A stretch of 64,000 nt of DNA from Crocinitomicaceae bacterium (GTDB lineage: Bacteria > Bacteroidota > Bacteroidia > Flavobacteriales_D > Crocinitomicaceae). The notes beneath the pieces are model-generated. The model searched no databases. It had not been told where the DNA came from and saw nothing but the letters and a program-made list of their open reading frames with translations. Shown piece after piece: positions 33,815 to 42,317 of the stretch. Position numbers and translations under genes: made by a program. The DNA lies in the NCBI GenBank assembly GCA_028689775.1, contig JAQVCM010000005.1:62001-126000 (forward strand), given 5' to 3'. Within the stretch, counting starts at the first letter, position 1. The number at the start of each line of letters is the position of its first letter.

Positions 33815-34825
33815 TTATTGGATAATCTTCCACATCGACCCATTCTTAGTCGTCAGTTTTTCCAACTTTCCTTTCTCAGTCAGTCCGTTTAAAACTCCTT
33901 CGCTGTCTGCTCTCGGAGTTCCGGAAAGTTCAGCGTATTCTTTCGCCGTAAGGGTCGGGTAAATTGCGAAAAGATCTTCCCATTTTTTACTGTATTCACT
34001 CTTTTGGATGTTTGAATTCACCTTTAAAATAGCCATTTCGTAGAATGCATACGGTCTTGAACCGTAAACAACGTCTTTATTTCCAGCGTCATCTACCACA
34101 TAAACTGTTGGAAATCCTCTCACGCCATATTCTCTAGCTACTTTTAAATCTTCCTCAAAACTTGTTTTTGCTTTTCCGTCAAAATCTTTCTTCAATTGAT
34201 CGACATCCAATCCAACTGTTTTTGCTGCGGTAGCAATGTGTTCCCATTTGGCGATGTTTTTCTTTTTCAAGAATACCAATTCACGCAATTCACGCATGAA
34301 TAAATGTGCTTTGTGCTCGTCTTGCATTTGCGCTGCCTTGAAAGCAGTGGACGGTGGATACGAAGAATTTAAAGGATCTTCCAACCAAACGTCACCGTCA
34401 ATTGGCATGTCGTAATGGCGACTCGCTTCGTCCCAGTGACTTGCTACGTCTTTTGGCGAACTAATTCCACCGCTATTGTAATTCCAATCAGGCAAAAGTC
34501 CACCCATTCGGTATTCAATTTCGATGTGATCTCCGTATTCTAATTTCAATTTTCTCAATTGAGGCTCGATTCCCCAACAAGAAGAACAAATTGGATCTGT
34601 AAAATAAACAAGTTTTACTTTCTTTCCGCTTGCTTGGTTCACATTTGCCACTGTTTCATTGGTTTCACCAGTTGAGGCTTCACACATTCCTGTTTCAATG
34701 TCACACAATAATGGGTTGCTTTGAGTTGTTTCTTTTTTCATCTTTTTAGTGTTTGTTTGTCCTTGTGTGCAAGAGATGCTTAGCAAGGAAATGAATAATG
34801 CTATGAGTTTAATGTTTGTTACCAT
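33815..34825 (-). CDS. DsbA-family thioredoxin-fold lipoprotein (FrnE/SpxH-like)
   Basis: Starting at the ATG at 34825 the protein is about 336 residues with a lipoprotein signal (FISLLSISCTQG). A thioredoxin-like domain follows a linker: KLVYFTDPICSSCWGIEPQ, with active-site CSSC, and the cis-proline region VRGFPTVYVVDD. The helical insertion and DP-C-CWG-EP pattern match the DsbA-like FrnE and SpxH/YjbH group. It should act in the periplasm or at the membrane surface as a thiol oxidoreductase. An in-frame start at 34867 adds 14 residues ahead of the signal and is less likely. The HxlR-type regulator is divergent. Confidence 0.87.
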   Translation of the reverse strand: MVTNIKLIALFISLLSISCTQGQTNTKKMKKETTQSNPLLCDIETGMCEASTGETNETVANVNQASGKKVKLVYFTDPICSSCWGIEPQLRKLKLEYGDHIEIEYRMGGLLPDWNYNSGGISSPKDVASHWDEASRHYDMPIDGDVWLEDPLNSSYPPSTAFKAAQMQDEHKAHLFMRELRELVFLKKKNIAKWEHIATAAKTVGLDVDQLKKDFDGKAKTSFEEDLKVAREYGVRGFPTVYVVDDAGNKDVVYGSRPYAFYEMAILKVNSNIQKSEYSKKWEDLFAIYPTLTAKEYAELSGTPRADSEGVLNGLTEKGKLEKLTTKNGSMWKIIQ

Positions 34826-34964
34826 CCTGAATTTTAATTTTCGTTTCTCGTAATTTGATTTTATCAAACTCTTACAATTTAAACTGCTTGTAGTTGTTTT
34901 GATCTAGATATCCTTTTCTGTTATACAAATATACGGACATTAAACTGTATATTTGATACGCATT

Positions 34965-34992
34965 TCCTTTAGGGAAGCACTATCCTTTAGGA
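34965..34992. promoter_or_regulatory. Paired TCCTTTAGG operator-like repeats
   Basis: TCCTTTAGG occurs at 34965 and again 18 bp later at 34983, each with partial dyad symmetry (TTCC-TTTAG-GGAA and TCCT-TT-AGGA). They lie in the 218-bp gap between the divergent DsbA-like and HxlR genes, about 50-80 bp before hxlR. This is a plausible binding site for the HxlR protein, inferred from position and symmetry. Confidence 0.45.
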
Positions 34993-35043
34993 AACTACCT
35001 CAGGTAAATGTGGCTTTGAATTAGCGAAATTAAAATTGAATAA

Positions 35044-35406
35044 ATGAAAAAGAAAGCAATTGTAAATGATACACCGGTTTGTCACGTCAGAATGCAAGCC
35101 ATTAGCGATACGATGAGTATTTTATCTGGAAAATGGAAATTCCACATCATCGGAACTTTGATTGAAGGCAGTAAACTCGGTTTCATGGATTTGATGCGTG
35201 AAATTGATGGAATTGGAACCAAAATGCTCTCCAAAGAACTTCAAGATTTAGAAATGAATCACTTGATAAGCAGAAAAGTAATGGACACCAAACCGATAAC
35301 CGTTGAATATTCAATCACAGAATATGGCGCAACTTTAGCACCTGTAATCAACGAACTTGCCAGTTGGGGAATTGCGTATCGAAATTCGGTTTATGAAGGG
35401 AAGTGA
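35044..35406 (+). CDS. HxlR-family winged-helix regulator
   Basis: A 120-residue HxlR regulator with the usual opening C-x-VRMQAISDTMSILSGKWKFHIIGTL, then MREIDGIGTKMLSKELQDLEMNHLISRKV and VEYSITEYGATLAPVINELASWG. The N-terminal cysteine (C13) corresponds to the redox-sensing cysteine of YodB/HypR relatives. It is divergent from a DsbA-like gene, which suggests a thiol-stress response unit, and it converges with a pirin gene only 4 bp away. Confidence 0.92.
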   Translation: MKKKAIVNDTPVCHVRMQAISDTMSILSGKWKFHIIGTLIEGSKLGFMDLMREIDGIGTKMLSKELQDLEMNHLISRKVMDTKPITVEYSITEYGATLAPVINELASWGIAYRNSVYEGK

Positions 35407-35410
35407 TTTC

Positions 35411-36289
35411 CTAATCGCGGGTTGGATAAGGAATGAATTCGGTCTCATCGCCTTCGATTTTATCAAAAGTTTGATCCATCCATTTTTGTTTTGCTTCTTC
35501 AATTAATACTTTGTCTGAAGCAACAAAATTCCAATCGATGAAGCGTTCTTCAGGAAAAGCTTCGCCGCCAAAAATATAAATGGTGCTGTTTTCATGCATG
35601 GTGAATTCACACAGTGTGGAATCTCTGGCGACCAATAATTGTTTGGGTTCATATACATTTCCTTCACTTTCAATTGCGCCTTCCAAAATATACAAACCGG
35701 ATTCGCCATAAAGTTGATTGCCAATATTTATCGTCTGTTTCGATTTACTCTTGATTTCGAGCATGTACAGTTTGCTAAAAACAGGAACTGGAGATTTTCT
35801 ATCAAAAGCTTCACCGGCAATTAATTTGAATTGCAAATCTCCCTGGTTCCATGTTGGAATTTCACTTTCTTCAATGTGAGAAAAAGCGGGACTCATCTGT
35901 TCCAAGTCTTTTGGCAGCGCGACCCAAATTTGCAAACCATGCATGTATAATGGTGAATCACGCAAATATTCAGGAGTTCTTTCTGAGTGAACAATTCCTT
36001 TTCCGGCGGTCATCCAATTCACAGCTCCCGGTTTTATTTCTACTTCGTTGCCGAGTGTATCTCGGTGCATGATGCTTCCTTCAAATAAAAAAGTCAGCGT
36101 TGAAAGTCCAATGTGTGGATGAGGTAATACATCAAAGTTTTCGCGCTCATTTAATTTTACAGGACCCATGTGGTCGATGTAAATAAACGGACCAACCATT
36201 CTTTTTTGTCTGAATGGCAATAAACGACCAACCATAAATTTTCCAATGTTGGCTGCTCTTTCTTCGATGATGAGTTTGATGTTTGACAT
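35411..36289 (-). CDS. Pirin family protein (bicupin)
   Basis: The 292-residue protein is a typical cytoplasmic pirin. It has IYIDHMGPVKLNERENFDVLPHPHIGLSTLTFLFEGSIMHRDTLG with the metal-binding histidines, then GAVNWMTAGKGIVHSERTPE and a C-terminal cupin with IYIFGGEAFPEERFIDWNFVASD. Relatives bind iron and some degrade quercetin. It is distinct from the signal-bearing pirin at 24551-25429, so the window holds two. No operon partner; the next gene upstream on the strand is 161 bp away. Confidence 0.93.
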   Translation of the reverse strand: MSNIKLIIEERAANIGKFMVGRLLPFRQKRMVGPFIYIDHMGPVKLNERENFDVLPHPHIGLSTLTFLFEGSIMHRDTLGNEVEIKPGAVNWMTAGKGIVHSERTPEYLRDSPLYMHGLQIWVALPKDLEQMSPAFSHIEESEIPTWNQGDLQFKLIAGEAFDRKSPVPVFSKLYMLEIKSKSKQTINIGNQLYGESGLYILEGAIESEGNVYEPKQLLVARDSTLCEFTMHENSTIYIFGGEAFPEERFIDWNFVASDKVLIEEAKQKWMDQTFDKIEGDETEFIPYPTRD

Positions 36290-36450
36290 AAAATCTGAAA
36301 TGTTTATAAATTGATATTGAGCTGTAAGATATCAAATATACTAAATGTTCCGAATTTATTTTGTGTGAATTTCAACCCGTTTTTCAAAAGTTTTCATGAA
36401 ACTGGTCAAGAATTTTTTGGTAGAATCGTTTTTTATCGAATAGTTGGGAC

Positions 36451-37248
36451 TTAGATTCTATTTTTATTTTCTTTTTTTCGATTCAAATCCACCCAGTTTT
36501 TAGCTCCCACATTAAAAAGTTCAGTGTCTTCGAGCATGTATTCCAAAATGGGTCTGCACCGATGTTTGCAAGCTGGATAAAAGGCTTTGTGTACTTTTTG
36601 TTGATCCAATTCTGAATTTCCCCACCAGAATTCGGTCAGAGCAATCGGCTTTAAATTGTGTTTGATTGCATGTTGCAATAACTTCGGCGCCGCACAATCT
36701 CCCGCTGCTGCTGGTGGATTTCCGTGCGAAGAGCCTTCAAAAACTTCGAGAAGATTGCGTTCTTCTCCAGAGAGATTCAGAAAATGATAACTTTCAAAAA
36801 GTCGTCTTTGCAAACCGATTGATTTTTGAGTTCTCTTTTCTTTCAGTAAAGCAATTTCTGCTGGATTATTAGAAGCGTTGATTTGATTTCCGATTACGGT
36901 CAATTCACTCATTCCGCTGTTGAACCAAAGGTCGCCGGCGGTTTCATCCAAAATAGTTGGCACAAATAAATCGCAAATATTATTATTTGGTAATTTACCT
37001 GATACAGTTCCTAAATAACCATGCGTTTTATCTTGTTTCTCAACCACCAGTACGCCAAACATTTTTCCTCGCCGAACTTCAAAATCGTGGTTCCATTTTT
37101 TAGATTCTTCCGCAATGAATTCTTGAAATTCCCGCGCTGCAAGCTTTGCGATTTCGGGTACATGTTTCCCAAAGGGATTGTTCAGTTCTGAATCGATATT
37201 AATGTCAGAAATATCCGTTTTAAATTGGAAGATGAGGTGCTCGTGCAT
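36451..37248 (-). CDS. Stand-alone N-terminal accessory domain of a large RluA-type pseudouridine synthase
   Basis: The 265-residue protein has GKMFGVLVVEKQDKTHGYLGTVSGKL, then GDLWFNSGMSEL, PPAAAGDCAAPKLLQHAI, LKPIALTEFWWG and KAFYPACKHRCRPILEYML. I know these phrases from the N-terminal half of long (about 550-residue) RluA-family pseudouridine synthases, where the catalytic domain follows directly. Here the protein ends 30 residues after PILEYML, and no RluA-like sequence exists in the 160 bp downstream in any frame. The function is unknown. The cysteine pattern (YPACKHRC plus GDCAAP) may hold metal. Confidence 0.75.
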   Translation of the reverse strand: MHEHLIFQFKTDISDINIDSELNNPFGKHVPEIAKLAAREFQEFIAEESKKWNHDFEVRRGKMFGVLVVEKQDKTHGYLGTVSGKLPNNNICDLFVPTILDETAGDLWFNSGMSELTVIGNQINASNNPAEIALLKEKRTQKSIGLQRRLFESYHFLNLSGEERNLLEVFEGSSHGNPPAAAGDCAAPKLLQHAIKHNLKPIALTEFWWGNSELDQQKVHKAFYPACKHRCRPILEYMLEDTELFNVGAKNWVDLNRKKENKNRI

Positions 37249-37491
37249 GGATTATTCTCGGAAGTTTAAGATTTTCAAATTTAATCAAAATCCTTCGAAT
37301 GATCTTGTATGTATTCGTTTCTTGAAATTTGGAGATTTGTTTTAGGTTTGAAATTCTATTAGTTGGCTATTTATTATGAGATAAAATTCATTTCCTTTTG
37401 CCCTGAGTCTGTCTTTCCGAAAAATTGCAAAAGAATATTTGTAGAATCTTTTTTGAAGGAATGACAAATTAGAATTTTATAACAACTGATG
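37249..37491. other. Non-coding gap
   Basis: AT-rich stretch between the divergent accessory-domain gene and the VTT-domain gene. I see no gene, repeat or clear hairpin here; a promoter for the next gene follows at 37492. Confidence 0.4.
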
Positions 37492-37523
37492 TTGTTGGCA
37501 TAATCGTTTTAATCGTATTTTTG
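37492..37523 (+). promoter_or_regulatory. Bacteroidota-type promoter for the VTT-domain gene
   Basis: TTG at 37492 or 37495 and TATTTTTG at 37516-37523 give spacers of 21 or 18 bp, both within the TTG/TAnnTTTG consensus range. The leader would be about 85 bases. Confidence 0.5.
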
Positions 37524-37613
37524 CAAGGTTAATTAACGTGATAATCCGCTGGATTTCTCAAGGTAGATTGGGAGCAAAATATCACCACAAAATTGATGTT
37601 ATAGAATTGTGGA

Positions 37614-38243
37614 ATGGAACAACAAAAAAGGATCAAAGCACACCAACTTGTCGTTAAAAAATTGAAATTACTGAATCGGTATTATAAAATAACGCAATTT
37701 TATTCCTTTCTAAAAAGCACAGCTATCAAAGCGCTGCTTGTTCTTGCGATTTTCGCTTTGGTCTTGTTTATATTGGATTACTTTTTCCTTGATTTTAATG
37801 CAATTCTCAATAATTTGGTTGCAGTTTATCCGGCAAAAGTGATTTTCTCTTTCTTTTTACTTTCTGAAACAATTTTAGGCATCATTCCTCCTGAGATTTT
37901 CATCGCTTGGGCTTCGAAATCGGCAACGCCTTGGTTGTTCCTTTTCATGTTGGCAACGATGTCTTATCTGGGCGGAATACTCGCCTATTTTATCGGAAAT
38001 CGCTTATTTTTAATACCAGCTGTCAAAAACCAAATTGAAAATAAAATCGCTGTTCACATCGATAAACTTCGAAAATGGGGTGGCTTTTTTGTCGTAATCG
38101 GCGCGATGTTACCGATTCCTCATTCGATTGTCAGTTTAGCGTGTGGACTTATAAAATATAACTTCAAGTACTATCTGCTTTGGGCTTTATTCAGATATCT
38201 GCGATTTTTTCTATATGCTTTGGTGATTTTTCGGATATTCTAA
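37614..38243 (+). CDS. VTT-domain (DedA/YqaA-like) membrane protein
   Basis: The 209-residue protein has five or six hydrophobic helices after a basic N-terminus. The VTT/SNARE-associated pattern is visible in FLLSETILGIIPPEIFIAWASKSA, SYLGGILAYFIGNRL and VIGAMLPIPHSIVSLACGLIKYNFKYY. Relatives include DedA and YqaA; several act as lipid scramblases or undecaprenyl-phosphate carriers, but specificity is not readable. The gene is convergent with the monooxygenase gene, 12 bp apart. Confidence 0.8.
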   Translation: MEQQKRIKAHQLVVKKLKLLNRYYKITQFYSFLKSTAIKALLVLAIFALVLFILDYFFLDFNAILNNLVAVYPAKVIFSFFLLSETILGIIPPEIFIAWASKSATPWLFLFMLATMSYLGGILAYFIGNRLFLIPAVKNQIENKIAVHIDKLRKWGGFFVVIGAMLPIPHSIVSLACGLIKYNFKYYLLWALFRYLRFFLYALVIFRIF

Positions 38244-38255
38244 AGCATTTCAATT

Positions 38256-39716
38256 TCAATCGTTTTCTGCTCTTTTCAACTTTCTTCCCCGCGGTTCATC
38301 TCCTTCGTGCAAGACGATTTCTGAATGTAAAAATTGAGCCGCATCAGCAGAATCTTTTACTTTGACAGCACTCCGTTCGATCATTTCGGTTTCAAAATCC
38401 GTTAAAACACTTTCTCTTATGCCTCTTTCTCGCCAAGCGGATGAAGGTTTACAGCCTTTGAAGATTCCTCTCGCCAAGGCCAATGCATCCAATAAAGCCT
38501 GGTTTGCACCTTGACCTTTGAACGGACTCATCGGATGCGCAGCATCACCGAGTAAGGTAACCATTCCTGCATTTGCGAATTGTTTAGGATTCAAAATTTC
38601 TCGATCATAAACGGGATAACCAGAAATAAGATGTTCAGCTGTTGCTTCGAGTATTTGTGGAATGGGATCGTGCCAAGGTGTTCTTTTACAGGCTTCATCT
38701 TTTAAGGCTTTCTTTCCTTTTGAGCTGAGTGTTTTTGCTTCTTCTTCCAACATTGGAAAACTCAATTGCCACATCACGGAATCTTTGTCAAAAGGCATGA
38801 TGTAAATTCTTTCAACTCCGTTTGCAGTTTGAAATACGGTTGCAGCATCCAATAAAGAACTTTCAAGATCTTCCAATGCGGATAGGGCACAAATTCCTAA
38901 AATAACGATGCAATCCAAGTAGCGCAATGGAGTTACTTCTTCACCAAAGAGCAAGTTTCTAACGGAGCTTCGAATGCCATCTGCACCAACGATTAGTTCT
39001 GCTTTCTCAGTTTTTATTTTTCCATCAACTAAAAAAGTAAGTTCTGATTTGTTGCTTTCAGTAGGTTTAAAATCAATGAATTGATGTCCCCATTGAATGT
39101 TTTTTTCTCCTCCTAATTCTTCTAAAAGTACACGTCGCAGTGCTTGTCTTGCGATGTGAATGTTGGTTCTTTTGGATGTCGGTTTTTCTTCAGTTTTCAA
39201 CCATTTTCTAATTCCCCATTCTCCAATTACTTTTCCTGTTGTGGTATGAACGAGATGTCTCGTTGAAGTGATGCCTTTTTCTAAGGAAAATATTCCAAGT
39301 CCTTCAATGGCTTTACTAGCTTGTTGCAAGGTAAGTCCATAACCTTGAGAACGATCGTCAAAACTCGCATCTCGTTCGTAAATGGTAAATGGAATCCCGC
39401 GGTGTAAACAAGCAACTGCCAACGCTATTCCGCCAATTCCTGCGCCAATAATTGCAAGATGAGGATAGTTTTCTATATCAGGAACTGGAAAAGTAGTTGA
39501 AGATACTAATCCAGAGCCTTTGCAGTCTTCACATACATACAGTTGACTTTTAGGACGATCTGGAAGTTCGCTTGCATGTACTGACTTTTCAAATTCTTCC
39601 AAATCCAATTGATACTGACGTCTGATCTTTTTTGGAAGTCGCCGGCCTTTTTTACCTCGTCCTTGACACGCTTCACAAGTATTCCAGCAATTTTTAGTAT
39701 TATTTGTTTTTTCCAC
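38256..39716 (-). CDS. FAD-dependent monooxygenase with N-terminal CxxCxGxG zinc motifs
   Basis: The 486-residue protein is a class A flavin hydroxylase: FAD motif AIIGAGIGGIALA (about 88-100), central VGADGIRSSVR, and GDAAHPMSPFKGQGANQALLDALALA near 402. Before it, residues 1-70 carry CEACQGRG (14-21) and CEDCKGSG (62-69), the DnaJ-type zinc-binding unit, separated by a basic helix. Such an N-terminus is not part of standard PHBH-like enzymes. It should hydroxylate an aromatic or similar substrate using NAD(P)H and oxygen; TetX-like drug inactivation is one possibility. It stands between unrelated genes. Confidence 0.85.
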   Translation of the reverse strand: MEKTNNTKNCWNTCEACQGRGKKGRRLPKKIRRQYQLDLEEFEKSVHASELPDRPKSQLYVCEDCKGSGLVSSTTFPVPDIENYPHLAIIGAGIGGIALAVACLHRGIPFTIYERDASFDDRSQGYGLTLQQASKAIEGLGIFSLEKGITSTRHLVHTTTGKVIGEWGIRKWLKTEEKPTSKRTNIHIARQALRRVLLEELGGEKNIQWGHQFIDFKPTESNKSELTFLVDGKIKTEKAELIVGADGIRSSVRNLLFGEEVTPLRYLDCIVILGICALSALEDLESSLLDAATVFQTANGVERIYIMPFDKDSVMWQLSFPMLEEEAKTLSSKGKKALKDEACKRTPWHDPIPQILEATAEHLISGYPVYDREILNPKQFANAGMVTLLGDAAHPMSPFKGQGANQALLDALALARGIFKGCKPSSAWRERGIRESVLTDFETEMIERSAVKVKDSADAAQFLHSEIVLHEGDEPRGRKLKRAEND

Positions 39717-39776
39717 TTTTATTGATAGATCAATTATTTATCGGATTCTGCTTTTATAAAAATTGTTTTTGGTTTT

Positions 39777-42062
39777 TTACTTCAACAAACTTGCTCGGTA
39801 CATTCTCAGTTCCTCCCAAGTAAACTCATCTCCGTATTTCTCCTTGATCGGGGTTACAGAACCTCCATCAAATCCGTCAAACGCGCTTTTTAGTTGATCA
39901 ATTCTTTCGAAGGATAACAATTCTTTTAATTCTAGTTTTTCTTGTTGGATCAATTTGGCACAATGTGCTAAGATGGTCACTTCGTTCAACACACGTTGAT
40001 TGGCAATTTCGGCAATGGAATATCCTTTTTGAATCAAGTCAAGTGTTTGATCAGTGGTTGATTTCTTACTCGATAACTTGGAAGTTGCTTTTTCTTTTTG
40101 GATCGGAATGACTTCTTCTACGTCAAAATCAACTGAAAACATAGTTGACGGATCTTTTCGAAACTCTTGCTTGATTTTTGCGAGTTTGGCAATTTTATAA
40201 TGCTTAATCTCATCGTTGATGATGGCTTCTTTGGTGATATCAATGCCGTCCGCAACTGCTTTCATCAAGGTTTTGGCTTTCTTAATGTTTAAGATGGTGG
40301 TGATTTGAAGTTCATCCAGTTCCTCTAATTCTTCCAAATATGCTTTCGTTTGTTTTATCTTTTTAAGTTCTTCAATTTTTTTTAAGGTGCTGTAAACCAA
40401 TCCATCCAAAGTCTTAAAAAAGTAGTTGTAAGCTGCGTCGACACGCGAAGAAATAAAGGCTACATCTACATCAGCTTGCTGAAACAAACGTTCCAATTGA
40501 TTCGTGAATTTTTGGGAAGCATCCATTAAATTTTCGATGGAGGAAGCTTGATGTTTTGCCCACGATTTGTGTTTGAATTTCTCTGTTTTACTGCCGACCA
40601 TCACATAGCCTGCTTCGTGAATGCGCCATTTCTCATTCAAGTTGTTCCAGTCAAAGCTTTTCTTTAGCACATCTAGCAGAAAGTATTTCGTATCAGCTTC
40701 TAAGTGTGTTTTTAGCTGTGTTTCGTCTGCTTTGTTGGAAGCGTATTCCATGACGTGGTGGTCGTTGGTAATTCCGTTCATTTGCAAAGGTGAAAGAAGA
40801 ACCAAACCGGCTAAACTTCGCAAGCGCGATAAAGCGACATAAGCTTGTCCGGGAGCAAAGACCTTGGATACGTCTAATGCGGCTTTGTCAAAGGTTAATC
40901 CTTGACTTTTATGAACGGTAATCGCCCACGCTAATTTGATTGGATATTGAACATACGAACCTAAAACTGTTTCTTTGATTTCATTCGTATTTTCATCCAA
41001 GGTATATTTGATGTTTTCCCATTCATGGGTTTCCACTTCAATGGTCTTTTTTTCATCTGGGAAATAAACCAAAATCTCTCCTGCTGAAAGAGATTTCACT
41101 GTTCCCATTTTGCCATTGAAATAATTTTTATCAAGCGAAGAGTCGTTTTTCACAAACATAATCTGAGCACCCACTTTCAGTTCCAATTGTTCTTCCAAAG
41201 GAAAAAGATGTGGTGGAAAATCTCCGTTGATGGTTGCTGGAAAGAAATAACTTTTCGCTTTCAGATCATTGATGGCTTTGAGGTTGATTTCATTCGCTTT
41301 GTTGTTGTGCGTTGTCAGCGTAATGTAGCCAGTGTTGTTTTTCAAGTCAAAATCTGGTTTTACATACTGATTCAGAATGGTTAAATCTTCTTTGGTAATC
41401 TGATTGTTTCGTAAATGATTTAAAATTTGAATAAACTGTTCGTCCGATTGTCGGTAAATTTTCTCTAATTCAATATAAACCGGTGGATTTTCTTGAATTG
41501 CTTTCGAATGAAAAAAGAAAATTCCATGGTAATGTTTTCGCAATTCTGACCATTCTTCCTGTTTCACAACCGGAGGAAGTTGCAGTAAATCGCCAATATA
41601 CAAAACCTGAACGCCACCAAAGGGTTGATTGATTTTTCGAACATTTCGCAAAGTCCAATCAATAGCATCCAATAAATCTGCACGCAACATGCTGACTTCA
41701 TCAATGATCAACAATTCCATTCCCAACAACACATTTTTGCGCTGTTTGTTCATGTTGAAATTGCGCATCAAGCTATCTTTGTTCTCAAATTTAATACGCT
41801 CAAAGCTATTATTCACAGATCCAAATTCAGGAATAAAGGAAGCAAAAGGCAATTGAAACAAAGAATGTATCGTGACACCGCCCGCATTTAAAGCCGCAAT
41901 TCCTGTTGGTGCCACAATGACCGCTTGTTTGTGTGTTGACGCAATGATTTTATGCAACAAAGTGGTTTTTCCCGTTCCTGCTTTGCCAGTTAAGAAAATT
42001 GAGCGTTTCGTTTGGTTGATGAAACGCAAGGTCATTTCAGCAGGATCTGTGTTTTGAGTCAT
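39777..42062 (-). CDS. Pif1-like superfamily 1 DNA helicase with C-terminal HTH
   Basis: The 761-residue protein has Walker A LTGKAGTGKTTLL (24-36), Walker B LLIIDEVSML (near 118), GGVQVLYIGDLLQLPPV, and a C-terminal AITVHKSQGLTFDKAALDV followed by AYVALSRLRSLAGLVLL, the Pif1/RecD-type helicase set. After a long helical region, residues about 680-735 (DQTLDLIQKGYSIAEIANQRVL, LIQQEKLEL) resemble the helix-turn-helix found at the end of some RecQ-type helicases. Such proteins unwind G-quadruplexes or replication intermediates. It is monocistronic. Confidence 0.9.
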   Translation of the reverse strand: MTQNTDPAEMTLRFINQTKRSIFLTGKAGTGKTTLLHKIIASTHKQAVIVAPTGIAALNAGGVTIHSLFQLPFASFIPEFGSVNNSFERIKFENKDSLMRNFNMNKQRKNVLLGMELLIIDEVSMLRADLLDAIDWTLRNVRKINQPFGGVQVLYIGDLLQLPPVVKQEEWSELRKHYHGIFFFHSKAIQENPPVYIELEKIYRQSDEQFIQILNHLRNNQITKEDLTILNQYVKPDFDLKNNTGYITLTTHNNKANEINLKAINDLKAKSYFFPATINGDFPPHLFPLEEQLELKVGAQIMFVKNDSSLDKNYFNGKMGTVKSLSAGEILVYFPDEKKTIEVETHEWENIKYTLDENTNEIKETVLGSYVQYPIKLAWAITVHKSQGLTFDKAALDVSKVFAPGQAYVALSRLRSLAGLVLLSPLQMNGITNDHHVMEYASNKADETQLKTHLEADTKYFLLDVLKKSFDWNNLNEKWRIHEAGYVMVGSKTEKFKHKSWAKHQASSIENLMDASQKFTNQLERLFQQADVDVAFISSRVDAAYNYFFKTLDGLVYSTLKKIEELKKIKQTKAYLEELEELDELQITTILNIKKAKTLMKAVADGIDITKEAIINDEIKHYKIAKLAKIKQEFRKDPSTMFSVDFDVEEVIPIQKEKATSKLSSKKSTTDQTLDLIQKGYSIAEIANQRVLNEVTILAHCAKLIQQEKLELKELLSFERIDQLKSAFDGFDGGSVTPIKEKYGDEFTWEELRMYRASLLK

Positions 42063-42177
42063 TGAAAATGTGATTTGTATCTAAATATACATAAAAACAA
42101 CCTTGCTTTTATCGTTTTTGGAAATTATTTTTGAAGAAAAATGAGTTTGTCTTTAAGTGAAAAAATCCTCCTCCTTT

Positions 42178-42226
42178 TCCGATAATTATCGGAGCCTCCT
42201 CCTTCCGATAGCTATCGGAAGGAGGA
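42178..42226. repeat. Paired CCGATA palindromes
   Basis: TCCGATAATTATCGGA (42178-42193) is a perfect 16-bp palindrome. It is followed at 42197-42226 by a perfect 30-bp palindrome centred on CCGATAGCTATCGG, with TCCTCCTT and AAGGAGGA as outer arms. The two share the CCGATA/TATCGG ends. They lie between the pentapeptide-repeat gene and the helicase gene, both on the minus strand. No T-tract follows. Confidence 0.75.
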
Positions 42227-42317
42227 AACTTAATTTATATCAGCTTAAAAATTAGATTCGAGACTTGAAGAAACGGGAAGCTTTACGGTTAAAAACCTGA
42301 AGTGCAGGTTCGTCCGT

